Below are positions 48,657 to 57,392 of a stretch of DNA of 64,000 bases, in pieces. The notes beneath the pieces were generated by a model that saw nothing but the letters and a program-made list of their open reading frames with translations, searched no databases and was not told the DNA's origin. Where the stretch lies: contig NZ_FXUY01000002.1 of NCBI RefSeq assembly GCF_900182985.1, positions 855,001 through 919,000 of the forward strand, read 5' to 3'. Both the position numbers and the translations under genes were made by a program. Origin of the DNA: Pseudomonas helmanticensis (GTDB lineage Bacteria; Pseudomonadota; Gammaproteobacteria; Pseudomonadales; Pseudomonadaceae). Every line of letters starts with the position of its first letter. The first letter of the stretch is position 1.

Positions 48657-48723
48657 ATTACACTGGTCGGTGTAGTTTCTAGGTTGCATCAAAGTGGATG
48701 ACAAGTAAACTACCAAGTGTAAT
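48657..48723. promoter_or_regulatory. Candidate TetR operator region
   Basis: TACAC-N6-GTGTA (48659-48674) is followed by an inverted related copy ending in AGTGTAAT. The two together form a larger inverted arrangement immediately upstream of the tetR-type gene. Confidence 0.45.
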
Positions 48724-48751
48724 TTCAACCTTTCTCTGCCGAAGCGTACTT

Positions 48752-49360
48752 ATGACAGCTCCACAGCGACTCACCGACCGTAAACGCGAAGCCATTATTC
48801 AGGCGGCGATTGCCGAATTCCGTGACAACGGTTTCGAGATCACCAGCATGGACAGGATCGCCGCCACCGCCGGTGTGTCGAAGCGCACGGTGTACAACCA
48901 TTTTCCCAGCAAGGAAGAGCTGTTCGCCGAAATTCTCAACCAGTTATGGACGCGGATCAGCGCCGAGCAGGCGGTGACGTACAACCCTGAACAGCCACTG
49001 CGCGAGCAATTGCGGCAGATGCTCCAGGCCAAAGTGCAGATGATGGCTGACGAAAACTTCCTGACCCTGGCGCGAGTGGCGATTGCCGCGACCATTCATT
49101 CGCCGGAACGCGCGCAAAACATGGTCGAGCGCATGGGTGAGCGCGAGGAAGGCCTGACCGTGTGGATTCGTGCCGCGCAGGCCGATGGCCGCTTGAAACC
49201 GGTCGATCCGCAATTCGCTGCGCATCAGGTGCAGGGCTTGCTCAAGACCTTTGGTTTCTGGCCGCAGATGTCGATGGGCCGCGCGGCGCTTGATGTCGAG
49301 ATGCAGAACACGGTGGCGGAGTCGGCGCTGGAGATGTTCCTCGCGCACTACCAACTGTAA
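48752..49360 (+). CDS. TetR/AcrR-family transcriptional regulator
   Basis: The 202-residue protein has the TetR DNA-binding domain at residues 10-57 (IIQAAIAEFRDNGFEITSMDRIAATAGVSKRTVYNHF, broken here for reading: helix-turn-helix at SMDRIAATAGVSKRTVYNHF). A helical ligand-binding domain follows, of the AefR-like C-terminal type. The start at 48752 places the domain at the usual distance from the N-terminus. It is divergent from the MBL hydrolase and probably represses it and itself. Confidence 0.88.
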   Translation: MTAPQRLTDRKREAIIQAAIAEFRDNGFEITSMDRIAATAGVSKRTVYNHFPSKEELFAEILNQLWTRISAEQAVTYNPEQPLREQLRQMLQAKVQMMADENFLTLARVAIAATIHSPERAQNMVERMGEREEGLTVWIRAAQADGRLKPVDPQFAAHQVQGLLKTFGFWPQMSMGRAALDVEMQNTVAESALEMFLAHYQL

Positions 49361-49446
49361 AACCCTCCCCCCTGCACCTGCCTTCGCGTAAATGGCTCGG
49401 AAGGACACTGATTATTCCCGTTGGAATAAATGACAATGTCCGACAA

Positions 49447-49465
49447 TCGACCGACGGACGGTCGA
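49447..49465. promoter_or_regulatory. Inverted repeat upstream of the diguanylate cyclase
   Basis: TCGACCG, five bases, CGGTCGA forms an inverted repeat about 55 bases before the GGDEF gene start. It is a possible operator; the regulator is unknown. Confidence 0.35.
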
Positions 49466-49517
49466 CCTGAAAAAATATACTGCAAAGTATTTCAGGATGA
49501 ATTTCGCGCAGGGCACC

Positions 49518-50585
49518 ATGGAAAACCAACGCGGCAAAGGCTTGTCATTCGCCAGACGCATTTACCTGCCACGGGCCATTGGGCTAGGTATCGGTTTTTT
49601 CAGCGTCGGGGCCGCGTTGTATCCGCTGAACCTGCCGGGCTGGCTCTGGGCATTACTGGTGTTCAACGGCTTTTTCTGGCCGCATCTGGCCTATCAAGTG
49701 TCGACGCGCTCGGCATTCCCCTATCAGGCCGAACGCCGCAACCTGTTGTATGACTCGCTGTGCGGGGGATTCTGGGCGGCGAGTTTTCAGTTCAGCCCGC
49801 TGACTACCGTGACCATCCTGTCGATGATGACCATGAACAACGTCGCCGCCGGCGGCTATCGACTGTTCGTGTTCGGCGCCCTCGCCCAGCTCGCCGGTGT
49901 GCTACTGGGCTGGTCGATCTTCGGCGTCAAATTCAACCTGACCATGACGCAGACACAAGTCTGGGCCTGTCTGCCGATGCTCACCCTGTATCCATTGGCG
50001 TTGGGCATGGTCTGCTATCGCCTGGCGATCAAACTCTCTCAACACAAACGCGCTCTCAGTGCCCTGAGCCGAACCGACAGCCTGACCGGCCTGCTCAATC
50101 ACGGCGCCTGGAAAGACCTGCTGCACCTGAAGTTTCAACAGTGTCGCCAGCACAACACTCAAGCGATGCTCGCGCTGATCGACATCGATCACTTCAAGAT
50201 GATCAACGACAGCTATGGACATATCGTCGGCGATGCCGCGTTGCGGCAGATGAGCAAGGAGCTCAGAAACCTGCTCGATGAGCATGAATTGGCCGGGCGT
50301 TATGGCGGTGACGAGTTCTGCGTGATTCTGCCGAATCTGCCGCTGAACAAGGCCGAAACACTGATGGAGCAGTTGCGCAATGCCCTGCAACAGTATCGTC
50401 ACCCCGACGTTCCCGAGTTGCGAGTGAGCCTGAGTATCGGTCTGGCGTGTTATCAAAACGCTTATACGGACGCACTCGAATGGCTAGACGATGCCGATAA
50501 AGCGCTCTACACCGCCAAACACACGGGCCGCAATACTGTCAGCGTCGCCTTGACGCGCACTGCGTCCAATCACGCCAGCGCCTGA
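49518..50585 (+). CDS. Diguanylate cyclase with MASE2 membrane domain (AdrA/DgcC-like)
   Basis: The 355-residue protein has a MASE2 domain (about residues 10-160) with several transmembrane helices, followed by a GGDEF domain (about 180-345) with the active-site motif YGGDEF and the substrate-binding DIDHFKMINDSYGH. It should make cyclic di-GMP. No inhibitory-site RxxD is evident just before GGDEF. AGGGCACC precedes this ATG; an ATG at 49497 has no spacing for a ribosome-binding site. It resembles AdrA/DgcC proteins linked to cellulose and biofilm control. Confidence 0.9.
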   Translation: MENQRGKGLSFARRIYLPRAIGLGIGFFSVGAALYPLNLPGWLWALLVFNGFFWPHLAYQVSTRSAFPYQAERRNLLYDSLCGGFWAASFQFSPLTTVTILSMMTMNNVAAGGYRLFVFGALAQLAGVLLGWSIFGVKFNLTMTQTQVWACLPMLTLYPLALGMVCYRLAIKLSQHKRALSALSRTDSLTGLLNHGAWKDLLHLKFQQCRQHNTQAMLALIDIDHFKMINDSYGHIVGDAALRQMSKELRNLLDEHELAGRYGGDEFCVILPNLPLNKAETLMEQLRNALQQYRHPDVPELRVSLSIGLACYQNAYTDALEWLDDADKALYTAKHTGRNTVSVALTRTASNHASA

Positions 50586-50589
50586 AAAC

Positions 50590-50645
50590 TTGTACAAAAA
50601 CGCATAAAATGACTTTCTTGTACAAGTTTCTGAAGTTTTGTATAA
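50590..50645. repeat. Three TTGTACAA-type palindromes
   Basis: TTGTACAA occurs at 50590-50597 and 50618-50625, and TTGTATAA at 50638-50645. They lie right after the GGDEF gene and 130-185 bases before the chemoreceptor start, so they may be operator half-sites in the latter's promoter. Confidence 0.45.
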
Positions 50646-50774
50646 GTAGCTAACTGCCAGCAAGGAACACTGGCATTGAGCAGTCACCGCCGAATGCCAG
50701 CTGTGCATTCGGTCTGCCAGCGCGGAAATAGGGACTGAATCCTCCATCTTCCCTACTTCCAGAGTACTGCACGC

Positions 50775-52094
50775 ATGTTCTTCAATCGCCAGAAGTCCGC
50801 CCTCGACGATCTCCAACACACCGTTACCGAGCAGAACGGTCTGCTTGATGCGATCAATCGCTCGATGGCGGTGATTGAATTCGACCTCGACGGCGTGGTG
50901 CTGCGCGCCAATGACAACTTTCTCAAGACCATGGGCTACACGGCGGAACAGGCGATTGGTCAGGCGCATCGGCATTTCTGTGCGCCGGCGTTCGGGCGCA
51001 GCGCGCAATACACCGAGATGTGGTCACGCTTGAAAAACGGCCAGTTCCTGTCCGGCACGTTTGAACGGGTCAACAGCAAGGGACAACCGATTTGGCTTGA
51101 GGCCAGCTACAACCCGATCAAGGATGCGTCGGGACGTGTGGTGAAAGTGGTCAAGTACGCCATGGACGTGACCGCAAAGATGCAGCAGGAAAGCGAATCC
51201 AACGCCAAACTGCAGGCTATCGACCGGGCGATGGCGGTGATCGAATTTAACCTCGACGGCAGTATTCTCACGGCCAATCAGAATTTTCTCACACGCATGG
51301 GTTACACCCTTGCCGAGCTCAAGGGCAAACATCACCGATTGTTCTGTACCGCTGAACTGACGAACAGCAGCGCCTATGAGGATTTCTGGCGGCGCTTGAA
51401 TCAGGGCGAGTTCTTCCATGGACAATTCGAACGTGTCGATAAACGTGGGCAAACGGTGTGGCTGGAGGCCAATTACAACCCGGTTTACGATGCTGCCGGG
51501 CGGTTGTGCAAAGTGGTCAAGTTTGCCTCGGACGTCACCGCGCGGGTCGAGCAACATGAACAGGACGCGCGCAGTGCCAGCGCCGCTTATCACATCTCGG
51601 TGGCGACCCGAAAAGTCGCCGAACAAGGTACGCAGGTGATTCAGCAAGCCGCCAGTGAAATGCGCGACATCGCCGAAGACATCGCGCAGTCTTCAACCTT
51701 GATTGCCCAGCTTGGCGAACGCTCCGAGCAGATCACCGCGATCGTCAACACCATCCGCGCGATTGCCGATCAGACCAATCTGCTCGCGCTCAACGCCGCC
51801 ATCGAAGCCGCGCGCGCCGGTGAGCAAGGTCGCGGGTTTGCCGTGGTGGCGGATGAGGTCCGGCAATTGGCGGCGCGCACCAGCGGTTCGACGGCGGAGA
51901 TTTCCAGCATGATCGGCTTGATCCAGAGCGAGACCCGCCAGGCGATCAAGAGCATGGAGGGCACTCGTGGGCGTGCTGCGCAGGGTGTTGAATTGGCGGA
52001 TCAGGCAGGCACGGTGATTCTGCAGATTCGCGACGGCGCCAGTGAAGCGGTGGATGCCGTGAGCATGTTTGCCAATGAGCGGGCGCCGGGTTAA
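50775..52094 (+). CDS. Soluble PAS-PAS-MCP chemoreceptor, BdlA-like
   Basis: The 439-residue protein has two similar PAS domains (about residues 25-135 and 145-257), each beginning with a [10 protein letters not shown] pattern and ending in a PAC motif ([34 protein letters not shown]). A methyl-accepting domain follows with the conserved hairpin [20 protein letters not shown]. There is no transmembrane segment. This is the layout of P. aeruginosa BdlA, the sensor needed for biofilm dispersal, which senses internal redox or c-di-GMP status. A neighbouring diguanylate cyclase gene fits that theme. Confidence 0.85.
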   Translation: MFFNRQKSALDDLQHTVTEQNGLLDAINRSMAVIEFDLDGVVLRANDNFLKTMGYTAEQAIGQAHRHFCAPAFGRSAQYTEMWSRLKNGQFLSGTFERVNSKGQPIWLEASYNPIKDASGRVVKVVKYAMDVTAKMQQESESNAKLQAIDRAMAVIEFNLDGSILTANQNFLTRMGYTLAELKGKHHRLFCTAELTNSSAYEDFWRRLNQGEFFHGQFERVDKRGQTVWLEANYNPVYDAAGRLCKVVKFASDVTARVEQHEQDARSASAAYHISVATRKVAEQGTQVIQQAASEMRDIAEDIAQSSTLIAQLGERSEQITAIVNTIRAIADQTNLLALNAAIEAARAGEQGRGFAVVADEVRQLAARTSGSTAEISSMIGLIQSETRQAIKSMEGTRGRAAQGVELADQAGTVILQIRDGASEAVDAVSMFANERAPG

Positions 52095-52118
52095 AGGCAG
52101 ATAGACCGCGTCGCCGCC

Positions 52119-52210
52119 ATCGCGGGCAAGCCCGGTTCCCACAGGAACCGGGTCAACCACACTTTTTGTGTACGACCGCTGAACCTGTGGGGGCGGGTTT
52201 GCCCGCGCAG
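52119..52210. repeat. REP-like palindromic repeat, GCGGGCAAGCCC type
   Basis: ATCGCGGGCAAGCCCGGTTCC and GGGCGGGTTTGCCCGCGCAG form arms around a centre with AACCGGGT. A single arm of the same type occurs at 56642-56673. It lies between the chemoreceptor gene and the DUF1003 gene. Confidence 0.7.
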
Positions 52211-52272
52211 AGGCCGGCCGCCACTACGCAGAGCTATAGTGACTACACGTCCTACGTCCTGCCGAGTGCACC

Positions 52273-52806
52273 ATGACCACAGAAAAACCCGCCACACCTG
52301 AAACAGCCCCCGTCGATCATCTGCGCTTCCACCGCCCTCACGCCCATCTGGCCACAACCTTCGGCAACGACACCTTCGCCCTGCGCGCCGAGGCGTTTGC
52401 ACGATTCTTCGGCACGCCGACTTTCCTCGGTGCGCAAACCCTGATCGTGGTGTTGTGGGTGTGTCTGAACGTGTTCGGCGTGACCACCTTCGACGTGTAT
52501 CCGTTCATTCTGTTGAACCTCGCGTTCAGCCTGCAATCAGCCTACGCCGCGCCGTTGATCCTGCTGGCGCAAACCCGCCAGGCGGCGCGCGACAAGGCGC
52601 AGGCAGATGCCGATGCGCTACACCGCGAGGCCTTGGCCCAGGCCAACACCGAGCGCCAGGCTCAAGCGGCGAAGAACAGCGCGCAATTGCTCGAACTGCT
52701 GGAGCAGAACACTCGCCTGACCGAGATGACCAAAAGCCTGACCGAGCGCATCGAAAGCCTGACCAGCGAGTTGCACGATCACATGCGGCAAAACCCGCAG
52801 CGCTGA
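52273..52806 (+). CDS. DUF1003 membrane protein
   Basis: The 177-residue protein has two transmembrane helices (about residues 55-76 and 82-100), with the DUF1003 pattern FGTPTFLGAQTLIVVLWVCLN and FDVYPFILLNLAFSLQSAYAAP. A long coiled-coil C-terminus rich in Ala, Gln and Glu follows (about residues 105-170). The family is widespread and of unknown function. The gene ends next to the convergent LysR gene. Confidence 0.85.
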   Translation: MTTEKPATPETAPVDHLRFHRPHAHLATTFGNDTFALRAEAFARFFGTPTFLGAQTLIVVLWVCLNVFGVTTFDVYPFILLNLAFSLQSAYAAPLILLAQTRQAARDKAQADADALHREALAQANTERQAQAAKNSAQLLELLEQNTRLTEMTKSLTERIESLTSELHDHMRQNPQR

Positions 52807-53673
52807 TCACGGCAAGCGTAACGCCCGGCCGAGTTCATCGAACAGCGTCACCACCGAACGTAATGCCCGGCAATCCGGGCGAGTCAGTAGCCACAGCGCC
52901 GTGTCATAACCGTGCAACGGCTCGCCCAAAGCCTGTAAACCATCGCTGATCAGAAAGTCCGGCAATGCCGCCACACCCAGTCCGGCGCGTACCAGTTCGG
53001 TCACCGACAGCATGCTGTTGCAGCGATAGCCCGGAGTCACGCCGGGCAAGTGCTGGCGACGCCAGGCGATGGTCGGGTGATCGGGCAAAAAGTCGTCGGG
53101 GGCGATCCAGGTCAGCGCGGTCAGGTCGGCGGGATCAACGTTCTGCAGATAATGCGTACTGGCGCAGACCCGGTAGGAAATCTTCGCCAGTTGCCGTCCG
53201 ACCAGATGTTCCGGCGGTGTGCGCGTCAGGCGCAAAGCGATGTCGGCATCGCGGCGGCTGAGGTTGGCAAAATCGTTGGAGGTGCTCAGCTCGATCGTCA
53301 GCGCCGGGTAATTGGGCATGAATTGCGCCAGCGCTGGCAGCAGCAAACCTTGCAACACCGAATCGGTGCAGGTCAGGCGCACCGTGCCGCTGACCACAGC
53401 ACCGCCCTGCTCCACGCCAATCCGCGCCGCTTCCAATGCCTGTTCGGCGCGTTCGGCTTGCTCGGCCAGCGTCTGCGCGAGCGTCGTCGGCAAGTAACCG
53501 GCGCGGCTTTTTTCAAATAGTTGCTGGCCGAGGGCGGTTTCGAGCCGGCGCACGGCGCGAAATACCGTGGAGACGTCTACTTTCAAAAGCTGCGCCGCCC
53601 GTGCCAGAGAGCCGCCGCGCACGAGGGCGAGGATCAGCGCCAGATCCGCATGGTCGAGTTGATAGTGCGTCAC
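52807..53673 (-). CDS. LysR-family transcriptional regulator
   Basis: The protein has the LysR winged helix near the N-terminus (LALVRGGSLARAAQLLKVDVSTVFRAVRRLE, shortened: GGSLARAAQLLKVDVSTVF) and a periplasmic-binding-like effector domain. A GTG start at 53673 gives 288 residues, the usual family length; a TTG at 53748 would add 25 residues and is unlikely. It is divergent from the glutamine-amidotransferase-like gene, its probable target. Confidence 0.82.
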   Translation of the reverse strand: MTHYQLDHADLALILALVRGGSLARAAQLLKVDVSTVFRAVRRLETALGQQLFEKSRAGYLPTTLAQTLAEQAERAEQALEAARIGVEQGGAVVSGTVRLTCTDSVLQGLLLPALAQFMPNYPALTIELSTSNDFANLSRRDADIALRLTRTPPEHLVGRQLAKISYRVCASTHYLQNVDPADLTALTWIAPDDFLPDHPTIAWRRQHLPGVTPGYRCNSMLSVTELVRAGLGVAALPDFLISDGLQALGEPLHGYDTALWLLTRPDCRALRSVVTLFDELGRALRLP

Positions 53674-53818
53674 TGCATTGATCACTTGGGGAAACGCCCA
53701 TATTGAGTGCGTGAGCGCCAATCTATAGTGAGTGCCTGCAACCGACAACCTGTGACGAGGTAGCTTGCTCCCTCGCCACAGGTACGTTTCAACTCACCGA
53801 TGTAGAAAAGGAAATTCC

Positions 53819-54517
53819 ATGGACGCCATTTCCATCGCCCTGATCGGCGATTACGACCCGCAGGTCACTGCTCATCAAGCCATTCCGCTGGCTCTTGGCC
53901 TGATCGCCGAACACCTCGGCCAGACCGTGCAGTTCGAATGGCTGCCCACCGAGCAGATCCACGCCGATACGTCACTCGAGCACTTCGATGGTTTCTGGTG
54001 CGTACCGGCCAGCCCCTACAACAGTGAAGACGGTGCTCTGCGCGCGATTCGTTTTGCCCGCGAACAACAGCGCCCTTTCCTCGGCACCTGCGGCGGTTTT
54101 CAGCATGCGGTACTGGAGTATTCCCGCAACGTGCTGGGCTGGAGCGATGCCGAGCATGGCGAGACTTCGCCCGAGTCCGAGCGCGCGGTGCTGACGCCCT
54201 TGAGCTGTTCGCTGGTCGAGGCCGTAGACAGCATTCATCTGTTGCCCGGTTCGATCATCGCCAAGGCGTACGAAACTTCGCAAATCAGTGAAGGCTATCG
54301 CTGCCGCTTCGGGGTGAATCCGCTGTTCGCACAGGAACTGTTGAGGGATCGGCTACAGGCGGTGGGTCATGATTCAGCGGGGGATTTACGCGCGATCGAA
54401 CTCAAGGATCATCCATTTTTTGTCGCCACGTTGTTTCAACCGGAACGTGCCGCGCTGAAGGGACAGATCCCGCCACTTGTTCGGGCGTTTGTCGAAGCTT
54501 GCGCGGTGCGAAGCTGA
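53819..54517 (+). CDS. Class I glutamine amidotransferase-like protein (CTP synthase C-terminal-related)
   Basis: The 232-residue protein resembles the glutaminase half of CTP synthase: IALIGDYDPQVTAHQA at the N-terminus, the nucleophile region PFLGTCGGFQHAVLE with the conserved cysteine (about residue 98), and a C-terminal DHPFFVATLFQPERAAL. In normal enzymes the last segment is QFHPE, with the catalytic histidine; here it is LFQPE, so the histidine is replaced by glutamine. It has no synthetase half. AAGGAAATTCC precedes the ATG at 53819. It overlaps the next gene (TGATG). It may bind rather than hydrolyse glutamine; substrate unknown. Confidence 0.82.
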   Translation: MDAISIALIGDYDPQVTAHQAIPLALGLIAEHLGQTVQFEWLPTEQIHADTSLEHFDGFWCVPASPYNSEDGALRAIRFAREQQRPFLGTCGGFQHAVLEYSRNVLGWSDAEHGETSPESERAVLTPLSCSLVEAVDSIHLLPGSIIAKAYETSQISEGYRCRFGVNPLFAQELLRDRLQAVGHDSAGDLRAIELKDHPFFVATLFQPERAALKGQIPPLVRAFVEACAVRS

Positions 54518-54822
54518 TGACTTCTTGCTTTGCAGTGATTTTCACTTCGACCCGAACCGAAGGCGACAACGGTTACGCCGAGACGGCTGAGCGCATGGCC
54601 GCGTTGGTGAGTGAGCAACCGGGGTTCCTGGGCGTGGAGTCGGTTCGCGGGGCGGATGGCGTCGGAATTACCGTGTCGTATTGGCAAAGCGAAGCGGCGA
54701 TTCTGGCGTGGCGGCAACATCCCGAGCATCGCTTGATTCAGCAGCGTGGGCGGGCGCAGTGGTATTCGGCGTTTCATACGCGGGTGTGCAAAGTCGAACG
54801 CGAGTATCGGTTCGGGCAATAA
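54517..54822 (+). CDS. Antibiotic biosynthesis monooxygenase (ABM) domain protein
   Basis: The 101-residue protein has the ABM ferredoxin-like fold pattern: FAVIFTSTRTEGD, ERMAALVSEQPGFLGVESVRG and GITVSYWQSEAAILAWRQHPEH. ABM proteins include haem-degrading and quinol-oxidising enzymes and stress-related proteins. The start codon overlaps the previous stop codon, so the two proteins are translationally coupled. The substrate is unknown. Confidence 0.87.
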   Translation: MTSCFAVIFTSTRTEGDNGYAETAERMAALVSEQPGFLGVESVRGADGVGITVSYWQSEAAILAWRQHPEHRLIQQRGRAQWYSAFHTRVCKVEREYRFGQ

Positions 54823-54844
54823 AATGGCGGCGCATTGACGGCCG

Positions 54845-54924
54845 CTTTCGCGAGCAGGCTCGCTCCCACAGGGGATTTGTGAACACCACTGTTCCCATGT
54901 GGGAGCGAGCCTGCTCGCGAAGAG
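54845..54924. repeat. REP-like palindromic repeat, family B (copy 3)
   Basis: TTTCGCGAGCAGGCTCGCTC and its inverted copy flank about 30 bases. This is the same element as at 14380-14444. Confidence 0.88.
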
Positions 54925-54947
54925 GCCCTCACCCTCACAGCAAAACT

Positions 54948-55274
54948 TCAGCCGCGCACCAGACTGCGCACCGCAACAATCTCCGGCACTTCAACCTTGC
55001 TCATGTACACCCGCAACGGCTCGCTGATGTTGATCCGCTCATCGATGTGCTGATCCAGCAGCAGCTGAATCAACTCGCGTTTAAGCGTCATGGTTTGCTC
55101 GGTCGTCGGCGCCCAGACGAATTCACTGGTGGGAATAATGCCGTCATCGGCCACGTCCATACCAAACGAATCTTCACTGAATCGCACGATGTACTGACCG
55201 GTCTTGCGGTTGAGGCCGACAAAGCCTTTGAGGTCGTCGGCCGCCTGGCAGATGAGTTGGGAGGTGATGCGCAT
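54948..55274 (-). CDS. Conserved hypothetical protein
   Basis: The 108-residue protein begins MRITSQLICQAADDLKGFVGLN and has a beta-rich N-terminal half and a helical middle (TMTLKRELIQLLLDQHIDERINIS). No signal peptide or motif is recognised. The start at 55274 is supported by GTGAGG six bases upstream; longer frames read through non-conserved sequence. It is divergent from glpQ. It appears conserved in pseudomonads, but I cannot name a function. Confidence 0.7.
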   Translation of the reverse strand: MRITSQLICQAADDLKGFVGLNRKTGQYIVRFSEDSFGMDVADDGIIPTSEFVWAPTTEQTMTLKRELIQLLLDQHIDERINISEPLRVYMSKVEVPEIVAVRSLVRG

Positions 55275-55494
55275 GGTAAACCTCACGAAAAATGATCGAT
55301 GGTTTACACGCAGGGCAACTGTACGGCGCGCCCTCTGCCGGGACGTCTGCCGAGAGCAAGCGTACTGCAAACCGCGCCACAAAAGTGCAGGAAAAAACCC
55401 TTTTAATACGTTTATGTCGGTCCTGCGATAGCACGCAATCGATTCAGTTGTTAAAAGGTACGTCTTTGAAAAACCCTGCGAAAGGATCTCGAAC

Positions 55495-56622
55495 ATGTCC
55501 GCCACTTTCACCAAAAGCGCCCTCATGCTGAGCCTGTTGCTCGGCCTCGGTCAGGCGCACGCTGCCACTCACAGCGATCCCGACGCTGTGGCCGCAGCGC
55601 ATGGCATCCCGCACCCGGCGGTGATCGCCCACCGTGGCGCTTCCTTCGATGCACCGGAATCTACCGCTGCGTCGTACAAACTGGCCCGTGATCTCGGTGC
55701 CGATTACCTGGAAATGGACTTGCAGCGCAGCAAGGACGGCGTGCTGTTCGCCCTCCACGACAACAACCTGCAACGCACCACCGACGTCGCGACCAAGTTC
55801 CCGGATCGCAAGGACAGCCCGGCCAATGCCTTCACCATGGCCGAGCTGAAAACCCTCGATGCCGGCAGTTGGTACAACACGGCTTACCCGGATCGTGCCC
55901 GCCCGACCTACGCCGGGCTGAAAATCCTCACCCTCGATGAAATCATCGACATCGCCCAGGCCAACCCGCAACACAAGCCGGGCCTGTACATCGAGACCAA
56001 AGAGCCGCAACTGTTCCCGGGGATCGAGAAAGACCTCAAGGAGAAATTGCAGGATCGCGGCTGGCTGAGCCCGGCCGGCTCGAAACTGGCGAAAAGCGCA
56101 CTGGGCGTTGGCCAGGGCAAAGGCAAAGTGATCCTGCAGACGTTCGAGAAAAACAGCCTCGAACTGCTGCAAAAGGAAATGCCGCAAGTGCCGAAAATCC
56201 TCCTGCTGTGGGTCGGTGAAGGCAGCATCGAGCCGAAGTCGAAAGTGACCTTTGCCGAATCCGGCGAGAAGGACAAAAACGTTTTCTACGGTAAGCAGGA
56301 GCCGAAGTCCGAAGCTGAGTTCAAGCAATGGATCGACTACGCCAAGGCCCAGGGTGCAATCGGCACCGGCCCTTCGGCGAAGCTGACGCACGGCGGCGAT
56401 CAGAGCTATTCGGATCTGGTGCAACCGTGGATGAATAAATACACCCACGATCAGGGCATGCTGGTGCACGTCTACACCGTTGACGAGCTGGTGGACTTCG
56501 AGAAAGTCATGGCCGCAGGCGTCGATGGCATCTTCACCAACCGTGCCAGCGAACTGTTGAAATTCTACAAACGCCCAGCGGCTGCCAGTGTCGATCAGGT
56601 GTTGAAGAACAACGGTTTCTGA
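55495..56622 (+). CDS. glpQ: Periplasmic glycerophosphodiester phosphodiesterase GlpQ
   Basis: The 375-residue protein has a signal peptide (about residues 1-23, ending QAHA). Then comes the GDPD TIM-barrel with PAVIAHRGASFDAPESTAASY (catalytic histidine and arginine), ADYLEMDLQRSKDGVLFALHD (metal ligands and second catalytic histidine) and a C-terminal HVYTVDELVDFEKVMAAGVDGIFTNRA. It splits glycerophosphodiesters into glycerol 3-phosphate and an alcohol in the periplasm. AAAGGATC precedes the ATG. The protein is longer than minimal GDPDs and matches the GlpQ type. Confidence 0.93.
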   Translation: MSATFTKSALMLSLLLGLGQAHAATHSDPDAVAAAHGIPHPAVIAHRGASFDAPESTAASYKLARDLGADYLEMDLQRSKDGVLFALHDNNLQRTTDVATKFPDRKDSPANAFTMAELKTLDAGSWYNTAYPDRARPTYAGLKILTLDEIIDIAQANPQHKPGLYIETKEPQLFPGIEKDLKEKLQDRGWLSPAGSKLAKSALGVGQGKGKVILQTFEKNSLELLQKEMPQVPKILLLWVGEGSIEPKSKVTFAESGEKDKNVFYGKQEPKSEAEFKQWIDYAKAQGAIGTGPSAKLTHGGDQSYSDLVQPWMNKYTHDQGMLVHVYTVDELVDFEKVMAAGVDGIFTNRASELLKFYKRPAAASVDQVLKNNGF

Positions 56623-56784
56623 TCTGAAATCTAGGCGCCTTCATCGCGGGCAAGCCACGCTCCCACACGTTTTGTGCAGGTGCATGGCATGCCCGTTTTG
56701 TTTGAGTAAGGGGTTTTAAGGATGAGTTAAGTTGCGCCGGTTAACCTGAGGCCACTTAAACGAATCACCTAAAGGATTGAACCG

Positions 56785-57090
56785 ATGAAAACCTTGACTG
56801 CCCTGTTTACCGCCGCTGCCCTGACCCTCACCGCTGGCCTGGCTCAAGCTGATGTCCGCGTCGACCAGATTCCGCAACTGGTCAAGGAAGGCAAGATCAA
56901 GTCGCTGGAATCGATGAACGCCGAAGCGCTGAAACTGCACCCGGGCGCGACCATCACCGACACCGACCTGGATAACCACTTCAACGGTTACGAGTATGAA
57001 GTTGAACTGAAGACCGCTGATGGCAAAGAGTTCGATGTGGACTTTGATGCGACCACCGGCAAAGTGCTGAGCAACAAGCAAGACACTTGA
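56785..57090 (+). CDS. Secreted PepSY-domain protein
   Basis: The 101-residue protein has a signal peptide (residues 1-22, cleavage after AQA). A single PepSY domain follows (IPQLVKEGKIKSLESMNAEALKLHPGATI, then YEVELKTADGKEFDVDFDATTGKVL; both split here for reading). It is probably periplasmic. Many Pseudomonas homologs are controlled by two-component systems that respond to metals or cationic peptides; no such genes are next to it here. AAAGGATTG precedes the start and a strong terminator follows. Confidence 0.9.
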   Translation: MKTLTALFTAAALTLTAGLAQADVRVDQIPQLVKEGKIKSLESMNAEALKLHPGATITDTDLDNHFNGYEYEVELKTADGKEFDVDFDATTGKVLSNKQDT

Positions 57091-57106
57091 TACAGCGAAT
57101 ATGGAC

Positions 57107-57139
57107 AGCCGCACGATTGAGAAATCGTGCGGCTTTTTT
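57107..57139 (+). terminator. Terminator of the PepSY gene
   Basis: AGCCGCACGATT / AATCGTGCGGCT forms an 11-12 base stem with a three-base loop followed by TTTTTT. Confidence 0.92.
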
Positions 57140-57175
57140 GTGTTCGGCTTTTTTGATGTGTTGTCAGTGAGATTT

Positions 57176-57230
57176 TCTCCCCCTCACCCCAGCCCTCTCC
57201 CCCAATGGGGCGAGGGGGAAAGGGTGCAGA
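57176..57230. repeat. GAGGGGGA-type intergenic palindrome
   Basis: CCCCCTCACCCC...CCCTCTCCCCCAATGGGGCGAGGGGGAAAGGG is a partly palindromic GC-rich repeat. A related CCCTCTCCCTTGGGAGAGGG palindrome lies at 57352-57371. Such elements are common between genes in proteobacteria. Confidence 0.6.
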
Positions 57231-57392
57231 TCGGGGCTATTCAAAACCTGAGTTCGACTCGCAATCTTGCAGCCGACAAGGAAACACCAAGGACCTGAGT
57301 GCCCCTCGATATTTCAGGTCAGCGTAGCTCGAATAGTCACCGCGGTCAGTTCCCTCTCCCTTGGGAGAGGGCTACGGTGAGGAGAAAAGGCA

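Noticed and set aside
57176..57385. CCCTCTCCC-type palindromes as terminators
   Set aside because: They lack T tracts and lie beyond a clear terminator of the PepSY gene; they are more likely dispersed repeats.
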